Assembly (NCBI GenBank): GCA_963377175.1
Contig: CAUJNA010000582.1
Location: 69,501-133,500 of the forward strand
Origin: Effrenium voratum
Lineage: Eukaryota > Sar > Dinophyceae > Suessiales > Symbiodiniaceae
Reading direction: 5' to 3'
DNA: 64,000 nucleotides
The notes beneath the pieces were generated by a model that saw nothing but the letters and a program-made list of their open reading frames with translations, ran no database searches and was not told where the DNA came from. Shown here piece after piece: positions 24,401-34,509 of this stretch. Within the stretch, counting starts at the first letter, position 1. Every line of letters starts with the position of its first letter. The translations under genes and the position numbers were made by a program.

Positions 24401-24912
24401 CAGACCTGGTCACCCCCGACCTTGGGCCCAAACCACCACCCGCAGAAGTTCGCGCCATCACGCTCGTCCCAGAAGTAGATCAGCACGTCCAGCGTGGGGT
24501 TGTTGGCCACAGGCTCATTCTTCTTGTAGACGGGCCGGCCATGATTCTCCGTCTGTAAGTTGAAAGTGCCTCTGACGATATTCCCCACGGTCGCATCTGC
24601 ACAACCAGCCACTGCTAAAGGGCCTTGGCCACCGCCCGCTTGCTGCTGTTGTTGCTGTGGTTGTTGCTGCTGCGGCTGCTGCTGCTGTTGCTGCTGTTGC
24701 GCCTGCTGCGCGTACTGTTGGTACTGCGGTTGCTGACCGTATTGTTGCTGGTACTGCTGGTACTGTTGCTGCTGCAACTGCTGCTGCTGCTGCATCTGCT
24801 GCTGGTACTGTTGCATCTGCTGTTGTTGTTGCTGCTCAGGCGTCATTTGCACTTGCGGCATTCCATAGGACTGCTGCTGCATCCCATAGCCTGGCATCAT
24901 GTACCCGGCCAT
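18408..24912 (-). CDS. Gln-rich, coiled-coil, EF-hand and SH3-like protein, copy 2 (altered C-terminus)
   Basis: Same exon series as copy 1, shifted by about 12,836: head exon 23893-24912, coiled-coil exons 22196-23476 and 21831-21911, EF-hand near 21486-21526, SH3-like segment near 20729-20874, short exon near 19106-19166, last exon from about 18703. The 373-codon head frame keeps its length although several Gln codons differ. In the last exon copy 2 has two extra bases (CTCTCTT against CTCTT, about 18553-18559). After SASIAKR the frame changes and runs about 50 residues to a stop at 18408 instead of ending in six. Copy 1 and copy 2 proteins would therefore differ at the C-terminus if the exon assignment is right. 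Around 21350 copy 2 also has two extra bases, but these fall in a probable small intron. Confidence 0.55.
19611..19867. repeat. CTG/TTG/GTG triplet tract, A2
   Basis: Shorter counterpart of the A1 tract at 6775-7040; losses of whole triplets or hexamers are seen in both the GCTGGT part and the CTGCTG part. Confidence 0.85.
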
Positions 24913-25730
24913 GGCGTCAGAAGGCTCGGGCACCCCAGACTGCGTTCCTAATGGCTAGTCGAGCCAATGCCACCTGCATATACGAATCAAACTTGCCTTT
25001 CCTCTACCGGTTCCAGTGCAAACACAACTAGTTTAAAATTAGAGTCCGCGCCGATTCGAGTTCCAGTGTGAGTGGGTGCGATTGGTTTGCGTGATGCACA
25101 AAGCTCACTGGGCATGATTGTTCCCTCAAGTTGGCACTCCAGTCACCAAGTTTCAGGTGAGACTGAGGAATCCCCCCCATGTACTGTACTGTTGACGATC
25201 TCTTTGTTGAACTCTGTTGTTTTTGCGGGCGGCACTGGGCGGTGTTTAGCAAAGACCGTCCCTTGCCTCGACATGCTGGCTATGGCTCATCATGGCGCGG
25301 AACACTCGGGCTTGCAGGATCTGGCAAGATGCTGCATTCTCAGGCTTCGGAGTGGAGGTTCGCGAAAACGCCTTTTCCAATTGGACATGAGCGCTGCGAA
25401 AGTCTTGAATGCAAATGTGCTTTCCTTGAGCCACCCAGAATACGAATGGGTGAAACACAAGCCTGTCCGCAACCCATAGGTACGGAGGAGGTCCAAATAG
25501 CTGAGGCTGTGACTGCTGAAATACCTGCTCTGCCTCTTCGCTTATCCCAGCCAAGTGCCGGTCTCTTGCCTACAGCAGGGCAGGGCATCCAACCTAGCTA
25601 ATGGTGCACATGAAGCCGAACTGGCGAGTGCCCCACCTCCCTCTGTGCGAGCTCCTCTTTGGAGATGCCGCTGGTTCCCAGCGAGCTCACCTCAATCAAT
25701 AGATCAATATAGATCAATATAGATCAATAG

Positions 25731-26260
25731 TCACATGCCGATTCCAATTTGGTGCATGGCCGAGGCCCCAGCAGGAGCACCGACGCTCGTGTCACGGAAG
25801 CCGCCAAGGTCCGTGGCTTTGACCGTGCCGAGGAACTGGCCGGCGCCCACGGTGAGGGACCTGAGCCGCACCACAAGCACTTGCCCCCTGCAAACACGTG
25901 AAACCACACGCAAAAAGAACGGCACCGGGAGAATGGCAAAGCATCCTTGGAAGGAGGAGCGAAGGTGTTGGACGGCTGGTAGTCTTGCCTATTCAGCCAA
26001 TCATTATTTGCTGCTCGCCGCTGTCTTTGAGGCGCACTTGGAGGCCGCTTCTGGCGGCACCTGCAAGCCCACTTGGGCAAAGAACTCCTGAGCTTCCGTG
26101 CAAAGCGCGAATGCCCTCAAAGCGGACATGTGCAGCATTCGCGCTATCGCGCTATCTGGATGCTGAGGCCCGCGCCGCCAAAAAGTTGAAGGTGACCACC
26201 CGGTGTGAGGAGCGAAGCGTGCCCACCTCCATCTCTATGCTCACCTGCAAATAGATGGAA
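25731..26260 (-). CDS. C-terminal exons of an unknown gene, copy 2
   Basis: Same three segments as at 12896-13425, with the same stop context (GIGM then stop at 25731). Unlike copy 1, the sequence upstream on this strand continues past 26966 without the fusion to block B. Any further 5' exons should be sought at 26.3-27.1 kb. Family not recognised. Confidence 0.4.
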
Positions 26261-26884
26261 AGCATCCATTTCAGATGCCGTCATACAAAATGCTTCGAGA
26301 AAGGGTCAGGGCCCATCAAATAGCTCTCCGAGTGAGGGGCGGAAGGGGGCACAGCGGGAAAAGCGTCCGCCCAAATTGGTGACAGGACATGGTACAGGGA
26401 TTCAGGAGTCCAAAGCTGAGACATGGCTTTGGGAGCAAAACCAAACGAGGTAGAAAAGGAGAAAACTACAAGCCGTGCAAGAAGCGCCATCAAAACCGTA
26501 CCACAGCACAACCGTCAGCTAGTAGGGAGATGGGTAACTGCGTCATGCCGCCGTGTTCCCACTAGAACAACTCAAAGTGAGGCATTCGTTTGCCCAGCAA
26601 AGGCATTCCACAGCTGGGTCACACCCCGTGCATACTGACCCTGCCTCAGATTTGCAGCAGGTGGGATGTAGCAGAAAACTGAACTCAAATCGCATCAAAC
26701 GGGTCTACAAGGCGAGTTGGCATGGAATCGCCTTGGAATTCAGATCAGATGAACTGCTGTCCAAGCCCTTCGGCAACTAAATGCTTCCAGCATTGCTCAT
26801 CTTGAGGGACAGCCGGGACAAGACCTGCCTCGCGCCCGGATGCGATCGCCTGGCAATCCGGGGCACGGGGCATGTCTGACATGG

Positions 26885-27060
26885 TTTGGTGGTGCAGCCG
26901 CTGGCAGTGCAGACGCGATTGGCAAATGCGGCCTCTGTCAGTTGCTGAATGATGGCCCGCAAACCTGGAGACTTCCGAGCGAGGGCAGCTTGGGCCATGC
27001 GGATGCCGCACTGCCCGGCGCGCGGACGCAGTTCCCTTTTTGCGCCACGTGCCACCGGCA
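26885..27060 (-). CDS. Possible exon crossing the A2 block border
   Basis: An open minus-strand frame with GIRMAQAALARKSPGLRA followed by IIQQLTEAAFANRVCTASG spans the point where A1 and A2 stop matching (26966). Composition is protein-like, but a second frame is also open over part of it, so the reading is uncertain. If real, copy 1 is cut in the middle of this exon. Confidence 0.3.
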
Positions 27061-27161
27061 GAAGTGAAACGGTCATGACTCCATGACATCCTCTTCCATG
27101 ACCTAGGCTGTCGCTCACAGCTCACGGGATGAGATGACTGAGTCCTGGGCAAGAACAAAGG

Positions 27162-28258
27162 TCACGACAAACGCAAAGCCAACGCGGCAGCCCTCCTGTC
27201 CTTCAACACCTGCGTGAAGTCCGCGATCTCGGCTTCCAACTCCTTAAAGTTCTTCAAGCCCTCCTGCGTGTTTGGATGCGACTCACGGGGTTGCGACAAG
27301 GTGCAAGCGCCACTCCTCCATACCCTTCAGACCACCTCTGCCCTGCTCAGCTCCAAGAAGCAAACCGAGCACCTGAGGCCGTCCCAAACAAAGAACGTTC
27401 AGACCACAGAAAGAAATGTGCGCAACGACCATCCCACTGCGTTGTCCCTCAGCCTCGTTTCGATGAACATTCTCACCGCCGGCATTGGCAGAAGCCAGCA
27501 GCGCGTCACGGGCACTGCCGCCGCCGTACCGGTGGGCAAAAATCAGCCTCAAAGCATGGGGATCGCGCCTCCTTATCATGCTGCACCATGCTGGGAAAAC
27601 CAACAGCGGAAACAAGCAGCCAAATACCAAGAGGCATACAAGAGCAGTACTGGCTTGTGCGAACAAGCTGACGCCAGGCACGTATGCCTCTTGCACGTCC
27701 GTCGCAAAACCGCATCTTTTTCGATCCTGCTCCACTTAGGGCGCGCTTTGGCGGCTGAGAAGGGCGCTGCCTTGCATCAGGCATGTGAGGCCATGCTTCC
27801 GGGCCTGCTGGCTCGCAGCCTCTGTCTGGGTGCAAGCAAGCGGCAGGTTGACCAGCAGGGCAGGCAATCGAGCAACAGCTCTAAGAGGAACTTCTTCCTG
27901 CTGCAACCCTGCGTGACCTGGGACATTTCTGGTGGCGTACATGCCCCCTGCAAAGCTCCGCCAGGCACAAAGACTTTCCAAAATAAACCGCTCTTCACTG
28001 CTTGCCGCTGAGCCACCGTTCCCTGGCTGCGCGGCTTCTTGCCAAGCGCAGCATCCAAGCGGCGACTGCTCTCTTGTTGGAACTTGGCCTGACCAACACA
28101 TACCATACGCACCACTTACTCTCCCGAGCCAGACTCTCACGCGCTGCGTCACCACCAGGCAACCCCGCTTCCCGCGCCTCCTCCTCCGCCGCGATGCGGG
28201 CCACGGCTTCCTCCAGCGGCTCTTTGGCCGCAAGTGCCCGCAGCGCCAGGGCCGGGCA
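27162..28258 (-). CDS. Second ADP-ribosylglycohydrolase-like gene, C-terminal exons
   Basis: Several minus-strand segments fit the C-terminal half of the family. One near 28135-28258 has LAAKEPLEEAVARIAAEEE, like exon 7 of the intact gene. One near 27463-27545 has ARDALLASANAGGENVHR, where the family typically has an Asn-rich GGEN motif that helps bind the two metals. One near 27310-27375 has VLGLLLGAEQG. A last one near 27162-27275 has GLKNFKELEAEIADF and a stop at 27162. A segment near 30420-30515 (ALRPARCSAFLAELFAQLA) could be the exon-6 equivalent. The N-terminal half is not found upstream, and a coding-like block at 29.3-29.7 kb lies in between. It may be a partial gene or a diverged copy. 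Confidence 0.5.
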
Positions 28259-29279
28259 GCCGCCGAGCCTAAAGCATCAATCGTGAACCGTCAGGCAACG
28301 GGGCAGGCAACGGAGCAAGAACGAGTAAGCCAAGGTGCCAAGGAGAGGTGCCAAAAAGTACCCTGTTGGCCTGTCCAAGTCAGCCCGGGGCACAGACGCA
28401 GTGTCCCTGGCCCTTTAAATCGCGGCTCGTCATGTGCAACCCCAGCCTCTGCGAGCCCAACGTCGCCCAGCTCGCCCGCAGCCTGCTGCTCTGCGGCAGA
28501 GCGGTATCTGGCCTTAGTTATGGCAATGACTTCCGTAGCAGTAGGCCCTTGGCCACGCCAATCCAAGAACACGTGAAAGACTGAAGGCAAATCCGAGCTT
28601 CGAATGCCACCCGAAGGACGGCCTCGCATCTCATGGCACTGCCGTCGCACAGAGGCATCGCTGCCTGTCCGCAGGCTCAGCATGGCGCATGCTATCAATG
28701 AGTGCCCGGAAATTAACGAAAACAACTACTGGGCTAATACACCGGGCCCGCCAACGTTCGATGTTGATTTACGGGCGCACGGCCCAAGGAATCTCTGGCA
28801 CAACAGAATTTACCAACTTGCACAGGGAAATGGAAAGGGAACACAAAGATTCTCTCACCTTGTAGCCCAAATCCAAAAACAAGAACTTCTGCCAATTCTC
28901 ACCCTCAAAACTCCAAAAAACATATGTTTGACTTGATTTCTGCTGTTTAAAGCCCTCGCTTAGAGAGGCCCTTTTGAGTGACCTGGAAAGCAGGGGGCGC
29001 TGCCTGAGCGGCCTGATTCTGATCCCAATATCTCCAGTGCTGGGTAGTGCCCACACACAACTAAAGGCATTCATATACTACCACAAACGTCTACCTTGCC
29101 TCGATGTCATTCAATTGGAAGCCATCTTTCAGCAGCTGCGTCGTTGCAGCATCCTTCCGCCGCTGCAAACCTTCAGCCTGGTGCTCATCTCTGCGGGCCA
29201 GCCTGAAACACGGGCACATGCGGCAGTCAAAAAAGCATCCCTGCAAGGCATCCGTATCTCGCCTGATCAAAGCCAAGTA

Positions 29280-29720
29280 GCTCCCGCTCCACGTGCACCA
29301 GCAAGCGGCGTCTGGTCCTGGGGCTGCCCAGCCGTCTGAGCCGCTTGCCTTCGGTCGGCCTCTGCAGCAGCGCCACCAGCTCCGAGTCCAACGGCGCCCG
29401 CCTCACGGCCTCCACTTCCACCTCCTCGGCCTCAGCCTCCTCAGCCTCCTCGGCCTCCCGTCGCAGCGCCCGCAGCGCCCGCAGCGCTTGCGCCAGGTGC
29501 CAGTCCGCAGGGAAGCCGTGGCAAGGGATGCACAGCACGTCCCTCTCGCCCTTGGGCTCGGCGGGGTCCTGAGACAGGTAGCAGACCGTGCCCAGCTGAA
29601 GCCCGAAGTGGGACTCGTCCACTGTGAAGAATCGCGAGCCAGCAGCACCAGGAGCCAGGAGCGAGGTGTGGGAGCTGTCAACGCGAAACGTGGTGTTCAG
29701 CGACAGCAACCACAAGAAAT
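29280..29720 (-). CDS. Unrecognised coding exon with Glu/Ala-rich segment
   Basis: A minus-strand frame open over 29227-30063 looks like protein in its downstream part: FLWLLSLNTTFRVDSSHTSL, FFTVDESHFGLQLGTVCYLS and LCIPCHGFPADWHLAQALRA, then a Glu/Ala/Val run and an Arg-rich stretch. Upstream of about 29720 two frames are open and the reading is unclear. Further short coding-like pieces lie at 29095-29200 (LLKDGFQLNDIEAR) and 28860-28930 (YVFWSFEGENWQKFLFLDLG). No family is recognised. Its position between exons of an ADP-ribosylglycohydrolase-like gene is unexplained. Confidence 0.45.
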
Positions 29721-30644
29721 TCCGGTCTCTAAAGCTGGGCTGGGCGATAGACAGCTTGGTGCCGCGCCGCGGGTCACTAAGTCCACCAGCTTCGGGCGAG
29801 CAAACAGGCAGAACACGACCGATCCTACTGGTAAACTCCTCGGGGTGCTCTTTGGCATGGAAGAGAATCCCAAGGTCAGCATCTGTGCTGCACGCAGCAT
29901 GGGAGAAAAGAACCATGTGACCTTGGCGCCCGCAGCGATGCTTCGAGCACAGGCCCTCATGCGCTGTCCCAATGCCGGCAAGGCACCATGGTAGAGATCC
30001 CAGCCTCAGAGCATTGAGCTTTTCCGCTAGGATTCTGCCCAACAGAGAAGGAATCCAAACCATGCCAAACCATGCCCCTCAAAACAAGTTGCCTCAGTCG
30101 CTCACCTGCTTAATCGCACTCTTCCTTCAGCAAACGCATCCCTAGAGGAACAAGGCTGGAGGTCTGAATCAACACTGGATGAAGAAGGCCCGAAAAGCGC
30201 CGCACCCGTCCCCTACACAAACAAAAAAAGGAAAAACAGCTGAACAAGCAAGCAAAGCAGCAAAAACAAACAACGCAAACACAGCGAACAGTTCAAAGAC
30301 CAAACAAGGGAAAACATTGGAGAAAGCAAAAAAAAAGACACGTGAAAGCCAGCCACATCCCCACATCCCCACATCCTCCGCGGGCGCTTGGGCCCCCCGG
30401 CCGCAGAGCTCCAGGCCGGCGGCCGCCGCGAGCTGCGCGAAGAGCTCCGCCAGGAAGGCGCTGCACCGGGCGGGGCGCAAGGCGCGGCTGGAGCCCAGGT
30501 AGGGCCTCGGGGACACCACTGCAGAGTTAGGCCCAGTTATGGAATATTCTGGAATATGAATAATTATTATGGAATATGGAATGTATATTTCATTGTTTGC
30601 TTCACTTTGATTTATGTGAAATGTATCCTAAGTCTACCCCAGAC

Positions 30645-30973
30645 TGGAGACGAGAGAGACGAGAGAGACGAGAGAGACGAGAGAGACGAGAGAGACGAGA
30701 GAGACGAGAGAGACGAGAGAGACGAGAGAGACGAGAGAGACGAGAGAGACGAGAGAGACGAGAGAGACGAGAGAGACGAGAGAGACGAGAGAGACGAGAG
30801 AGACGAGAGAGACGAGAGAGACGAGAGAGACGAGAGAGACGAGAGAGACGAGAGAGACGAGAGAGACGAGAGAGACGAGAGAGACGAGAGAGACGAGAGA
30901 GACGAGAGAGACGAGAGAGACGAGAGAGACGAGAGAGACGAGAGAGACGAGAGAGACGAGAGAGACGAGAGAC
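30645..30973. repeat. 9-bp satellite, about 36 units of GAGAGACGA
   Basis: Nearly perfect tandem copies, with two irregular units at the right end (about 30967-30985). Because the unit is a multiple of three and lacks stops, several frames on both strands stay open (Arg-Asp-Glu, Arg-Arg-Glu, Ser-Leu-Val and similar). Those frames are not taken as genes. The lack of divergence between units indicates recent expansion. Confidence 0.97.
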
Positions 30974-31139
30974 GAGAGACGACGAAAAAGACGCACGGGA
31001 AAGAAGAGCAAGTGAGAATTGCTCGCCGTCACGGGAAAGAGGAAACCTAAAGGGAACAAAGGGCACAAACGATTGAGCGGCTATGCAACCCCTGCAAGTG
31101 AAGAGCCTCAACTTCCATTGATCATGTGAGTTCGGAACA

Positions 31140-31191
31140 TCTTGCGACAGCGCCCTCTCCCTCTCCCTCACTGCCTCTCTCCCTCTCTCGT

Positions 31192-31232
<41 letters not shown>

Positions 31233-31505
31233 GCATTTCTTTTTTCATCTACTTTTTGGCTCCCTTCCTTTCCCTGCCATTGCTTTCCATCCTTTCCCTT
31301 CCTTTCCCTTCCTTTCCGTTCCTTTCCCTTCCTTTCTCTTCCTTTCCCTTCCTTTCCCTTCCCTTCCCTTCCCTTTCCTTCCCTGCAATTCCCTGCAACT
31401 CCCTGCAATTCCTTCCTTTCTTCCTTCCTTCCTTCCTTCCTTCCTTCCTTCCTTCCTTCCTTCCTTCCTTCCTTCCTTCCGTTCTTCCGTTCTTCCTTCC
31501 TTGCT
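31140..31505. repeat. Pyrimidine tract: (CT)n, (CCTTTCCCTT)n and (CTTC)n
   Basis: CT repeats at about 31190-31224, imperfect CCTTTCCCTT units at 31265-31380 and a CTTC tetranucleotide run at about 31410-31500 follow one another on the plus strand. Together with the 9-bp satellite this gives nearly 900 bases with strong purine/pyrimidine strand asymmetry. The sequence to about 31700 is T-rich and appears non-coding. Confidence 0.95.
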
Positions 31506-32187
31506 TCCTTGCTTCTTATTTATGTATTTTACTTTCTGGCCTACCTACTTGTTTTTCTATATTTCGTCTTTGCTGTTTTATGTGTTTGTTGTTGTTTATT
31601 TTATTTGTGTTTGTTTCTTTCCGTTTGTTCTTATCTTGTCTCTTCTCTTCTTTCTGTTCTTTATTGTTATTGTTCATTTGCTTTTTCCTTCCCCTGCTGC
31701 CGTGTGCTGGCATGACCTGCGAGAACTCACTTGCGTCATAAGTCTGTCCATGCTTCTCAGCGGCCGCTGTAACTCTGAAATTTCAGCCTCCTGCGGGGTC
31801 AGGGGCCACGCAAGTTATGCAAAACCAAGCGATGTTGCATGTGGCATTATTGGACCAAGAACGCCGACCGCACCATGGTGTGAGCGGTGTGAGGGCATCT
31901 CAGTAACTGCTGCTAAAGCAGTGCGAGATCAGTGGAGCTCAACCTCCTTTTTCATTGGGGCATTAAGCTCGCGTTGGCAAATGTGAATTTACGCTTTGGC
32001 AAAGCCAAAGTCGAGAACGAGGAGTATTTTGCGTATTGCTTTGCGAAGGCATTCCGTTCCAGCATTGGGCCTGTGCTGTGCCACAATCACCATGCCTGCC
32101 GTGCATGACATAGACTACAAGCTGGGGGGCCGTGTGCCCTCCAAATTACCTACAAAAAGTGAGTCTCCCCGCCCTGGCTTCTCATAC

Positions 32188-33390
32188 CTTGATTTGCCTC
32201 CTCCGCATTGGGCTTGACACCATCATCGGCCTGGTGTCCGCCTTCGGGAACCAGGCCACTGGCTTGGAGTACACGCGCGGCGGCAGTAGCCAGGAACCCT
32301 GCGGGGCCCTCACGTAGCCATGGCCTGCCCGGCCCTGCGGGGTCATCGGGGCCACTGCCATCATCAGCGGCGCCGGCTGCTGCGGCGGTGTCATGGGTGG
32401 ACGCTCGAAGCCGCGTGGGTGTGGGCGGGGCGGCGTTGGGCACGGCGCAGAGGAAGCGCTGGAAATGCCCTGCAGGACGGGCGCTTCCGGCTTCCTGTAC
32501 ACAAAGGCGGGTAAGGCGGGTGCTGGTGACCACGTGCCAGGGATGCGGAGAGGGGTTCGCATATCCCGCGTATCCCGCATGTCCCGCATGTTGTCAGGGG
32601 GGATGTTCTGCTCCTCACCTCTGCGAGTCTTGCTTGGGCTAACGCTTCGCGCTGGTGCATTGACACAGTTGCAAGCTGTCAAAGCAGGTCGCACTGGAGA
32701 CGTGGGCCGGGCCCTGGATGGGATGTTCTCCTGGCACATCTTGCTAGGCTCCGGAACCGTGTGAGCCTGCTGTGTGGGCGGATCATGGCCCTCGCTCTCT
32801 GCAAGCTTCTCGGGCGTTGGCTGGGTGCAAATACGCGCGCTCCTGAATCCAGAAGCGGGTGAGTCATTCTCAGGAGAAGCTGAGCGTGCACGAGGCGATG
32901 CCGTTTCATCCGCAAACGCCTTTTCACGAGGCGACGTCTTTTCAGGTGGGGACTGGGACTGTGGCAGCAGTTGCCTCGGAGCTGGGCTCAATGGAGCGCC
33001 TGTCTGTCCACACACCCTCGTAATCACATAGCCGCCAGGCAGGGGCGATCGCACCCCGGGGGGTGGGGTCTCGGGCATCGGGCTGGCCTTCACCATCTTG
33101 GCATGTGCGGCTGCCCATGCCTTGACCCAGGAGTGAGCCACATCCGGGGATTGGGGGGAGTTGGGTACTGGCGCGGGGGACGCCAGAGGGGAAGCTGGAG
33201 GCATAGGCGACTGCGCGCCCGGCGTCCTCGCCGGGAGCCGCAGGCTGCGCGCCGTCAGCGACGGGGACTGGGCCTCCAGCTCCCGCTTCGGCCGCAGCCG
33301 TGTGGCCGATGCGCTGCGCTGCGCGCAGAACCTCCGCACGTCGCTCCCGGGGGAGAACTGGGAGTCGGCCCGCGCGGTGGAGGCGGTTCC
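32188..33390 (-). CDS. Large exon of a Pro/Ser-rich disordered protein
   Basis: One long open frame of about 400 codons bounded by an AG acceptor (33391) and a GT donor after CAAATCAAG (32188). The first ATG is well inside, so this is an internal or first coding exon of a longer gene. The protein is rich in Pro, Ser and Arg, with many SP/TP sites (LEAQSPSLTARSL, QSPMPPASPLASPAP, PPEKTSPREKAF, SASPENDSPASGF). The downstream part carries a DMRDTRDMRT repeat and a TWSPAPALPAFVYRKPEAP stretch. This composition suggests a phosphorylated, unfolded scaffold or RNA-associated protein. No domain is recognised. Confidence 0.6.
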
Positions 33391-33700
33391 TTACAGCAGG
33401 TGTCAGCGCATCGTGCCAGGCATTGACCGCCACAAGAAGCCACAGTGTCAAGCCAAGACTCGGCATGCCTCAGGGCTCCTGCCAGCTTTCAAGGAACAAG
33501 ATCTTCGGGCTAAGCAAGAATTTCTTGGCTCCTCTGCTCCGAGCTGGTGTTTTGCAGCTTGATGCCTCCGGAACAGTTCTCACTGGCCCTTCCCGCTTTG
33601 ATCGAGACCCTCCTGTCGGCATTCAATACATGCGAGCGCCTTTCAAATAGTCCGGCAAGGGCACCTGACCATCACAGCAAGCGCAAAAGGGGAGGCCAAT
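33391..33700. other. Gap with no recognised feature
   Basis: Short frames on both strands; nothing supports a gene. It is upstream of the disordered-protein exon. Confidence 0.4.
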
Positions 33701-34200
33701 TGAAGTGCAAGCAGCATCCGCCAGAGATTTTGTGATACAATCCCTCGATGCTTCAAACATCGAAACCAGCATCAAAGAAAAGACTGCGTCACCTATCAGT
33801 GAGCAAAAGGAGCGAAGGAGCGAAGGAGCTTGCTTAAAACGCGCCGTGCCTTGGGGCTGGTGAGGCGATGCACCTCTTGCGTCTTGACCTTCTGCTTTGA
33901 GAGCTGCCCCTGCCAATGCGAGTTGGGTTCAGCAAGCGGGGTCGTCTAAGCTCAAGGGGCCGCAAACACCTCGCCTTCAGGTACTCCATGGCAGCATCCG
34001 TCGAGCTCCTTGGATGCAAAATGGCTCTGCCACAAAGCCTCTAGAAAGAAACATGTTTCCAGCTTCCCCATGACCAACCAACCTGGCTCCAGCGAAGAGT
34101 CTTCATCCGAACCGTTTGGCGCAAGCCCTTTTTCTGTTGCTCCCTCAAGTACTCCATTGCGCAATCCACTCCATCCTGCAAAATGTCAGCGCGCACAACG
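33700..34200 (-). CDS. Possible short repeated exons of an unknown gene
   Basis: Minus-strand segments ILQDGVDCAMEYLREQQKK (about 34130-34190) and SSTDAAMEYLKARCLRPL (about 33965-34015) resemble each other, and a third, EASRDCITKSLADAACTS, lies near 33710-33765. The first is preceded by an AG acceptor. They look like short repeated helical exons, perhaps from exon duplication. No family is recognised and the frames between them are not continuous. Confidence 0.3.
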
Positions 34201-34509
34201 CTCAATGCTCACTGCATGTTGTTTGTAGAGTCCTCGGAGACAGCCATGGCGTTCACTTTGGAACCCTTCACTGAAGCGCTGTTGTCTGCTAGGAATGGTT
34301 GTTGCCGGACTGCTGCTGGGCATGCTGTGGCTGTCAGGCCGGATGTTGCTTGGCTGCAAACAAGAACTCGGTTCCCTTGACGCGTGCCGACTCGCTGCTA
34401 AGCACACCAACTCGTCTTGCAAATGGCATCGCGTGCATCTTGCACTCCAAGGTTGGCAGTGCCCTAAGTTGCAAGGTGGCAGGACAAACCTGGGCACAGC
34501 TGGCGACCA

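Larger units (their letters stand above)
15526..26966. repeat. Duplicated block A, copy 2 (A2)
   Basis: Second copy of A1 in direct orientation. It differs by an insertion of about 350 bp (16298-16650), a missing 48-bp segment near 17.94 kb, small insertions near 26.50, 26.65 and 26.87 kb, microsatellite changes and scattered substitutions. At 26966 it runs on into unique sequence, where A1 is joined to B1. Confidence 0.95.

Noticed and set aside
27214..28011. Plus-strand frame of 265 codons
   Set aside because: It runs antisense to segments that read as ADP-ribosylglycohydrolase C-terminal exons and has no recognisable motif of its own.
30388..31408. Open frames of 144-268 codons across the 9-bp satellite (Arg-Asp-Glu, Arg-Arg-Glu, Ser-Arg-Leu, Ser-Leu-Val repeats)
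   Set aside because: They arise because the 9-bp unit has no stop in several frames on both strands; no flanking coding signal.
34001..34030. AGCCATTTTGCATCCAAG on the minus strand, resembling the spliced leader
   Set aside because: Ten bases match and then CAAG after a mismatch; a ten-base match is close to chance expectation for this length, so it is not counted as a relic.
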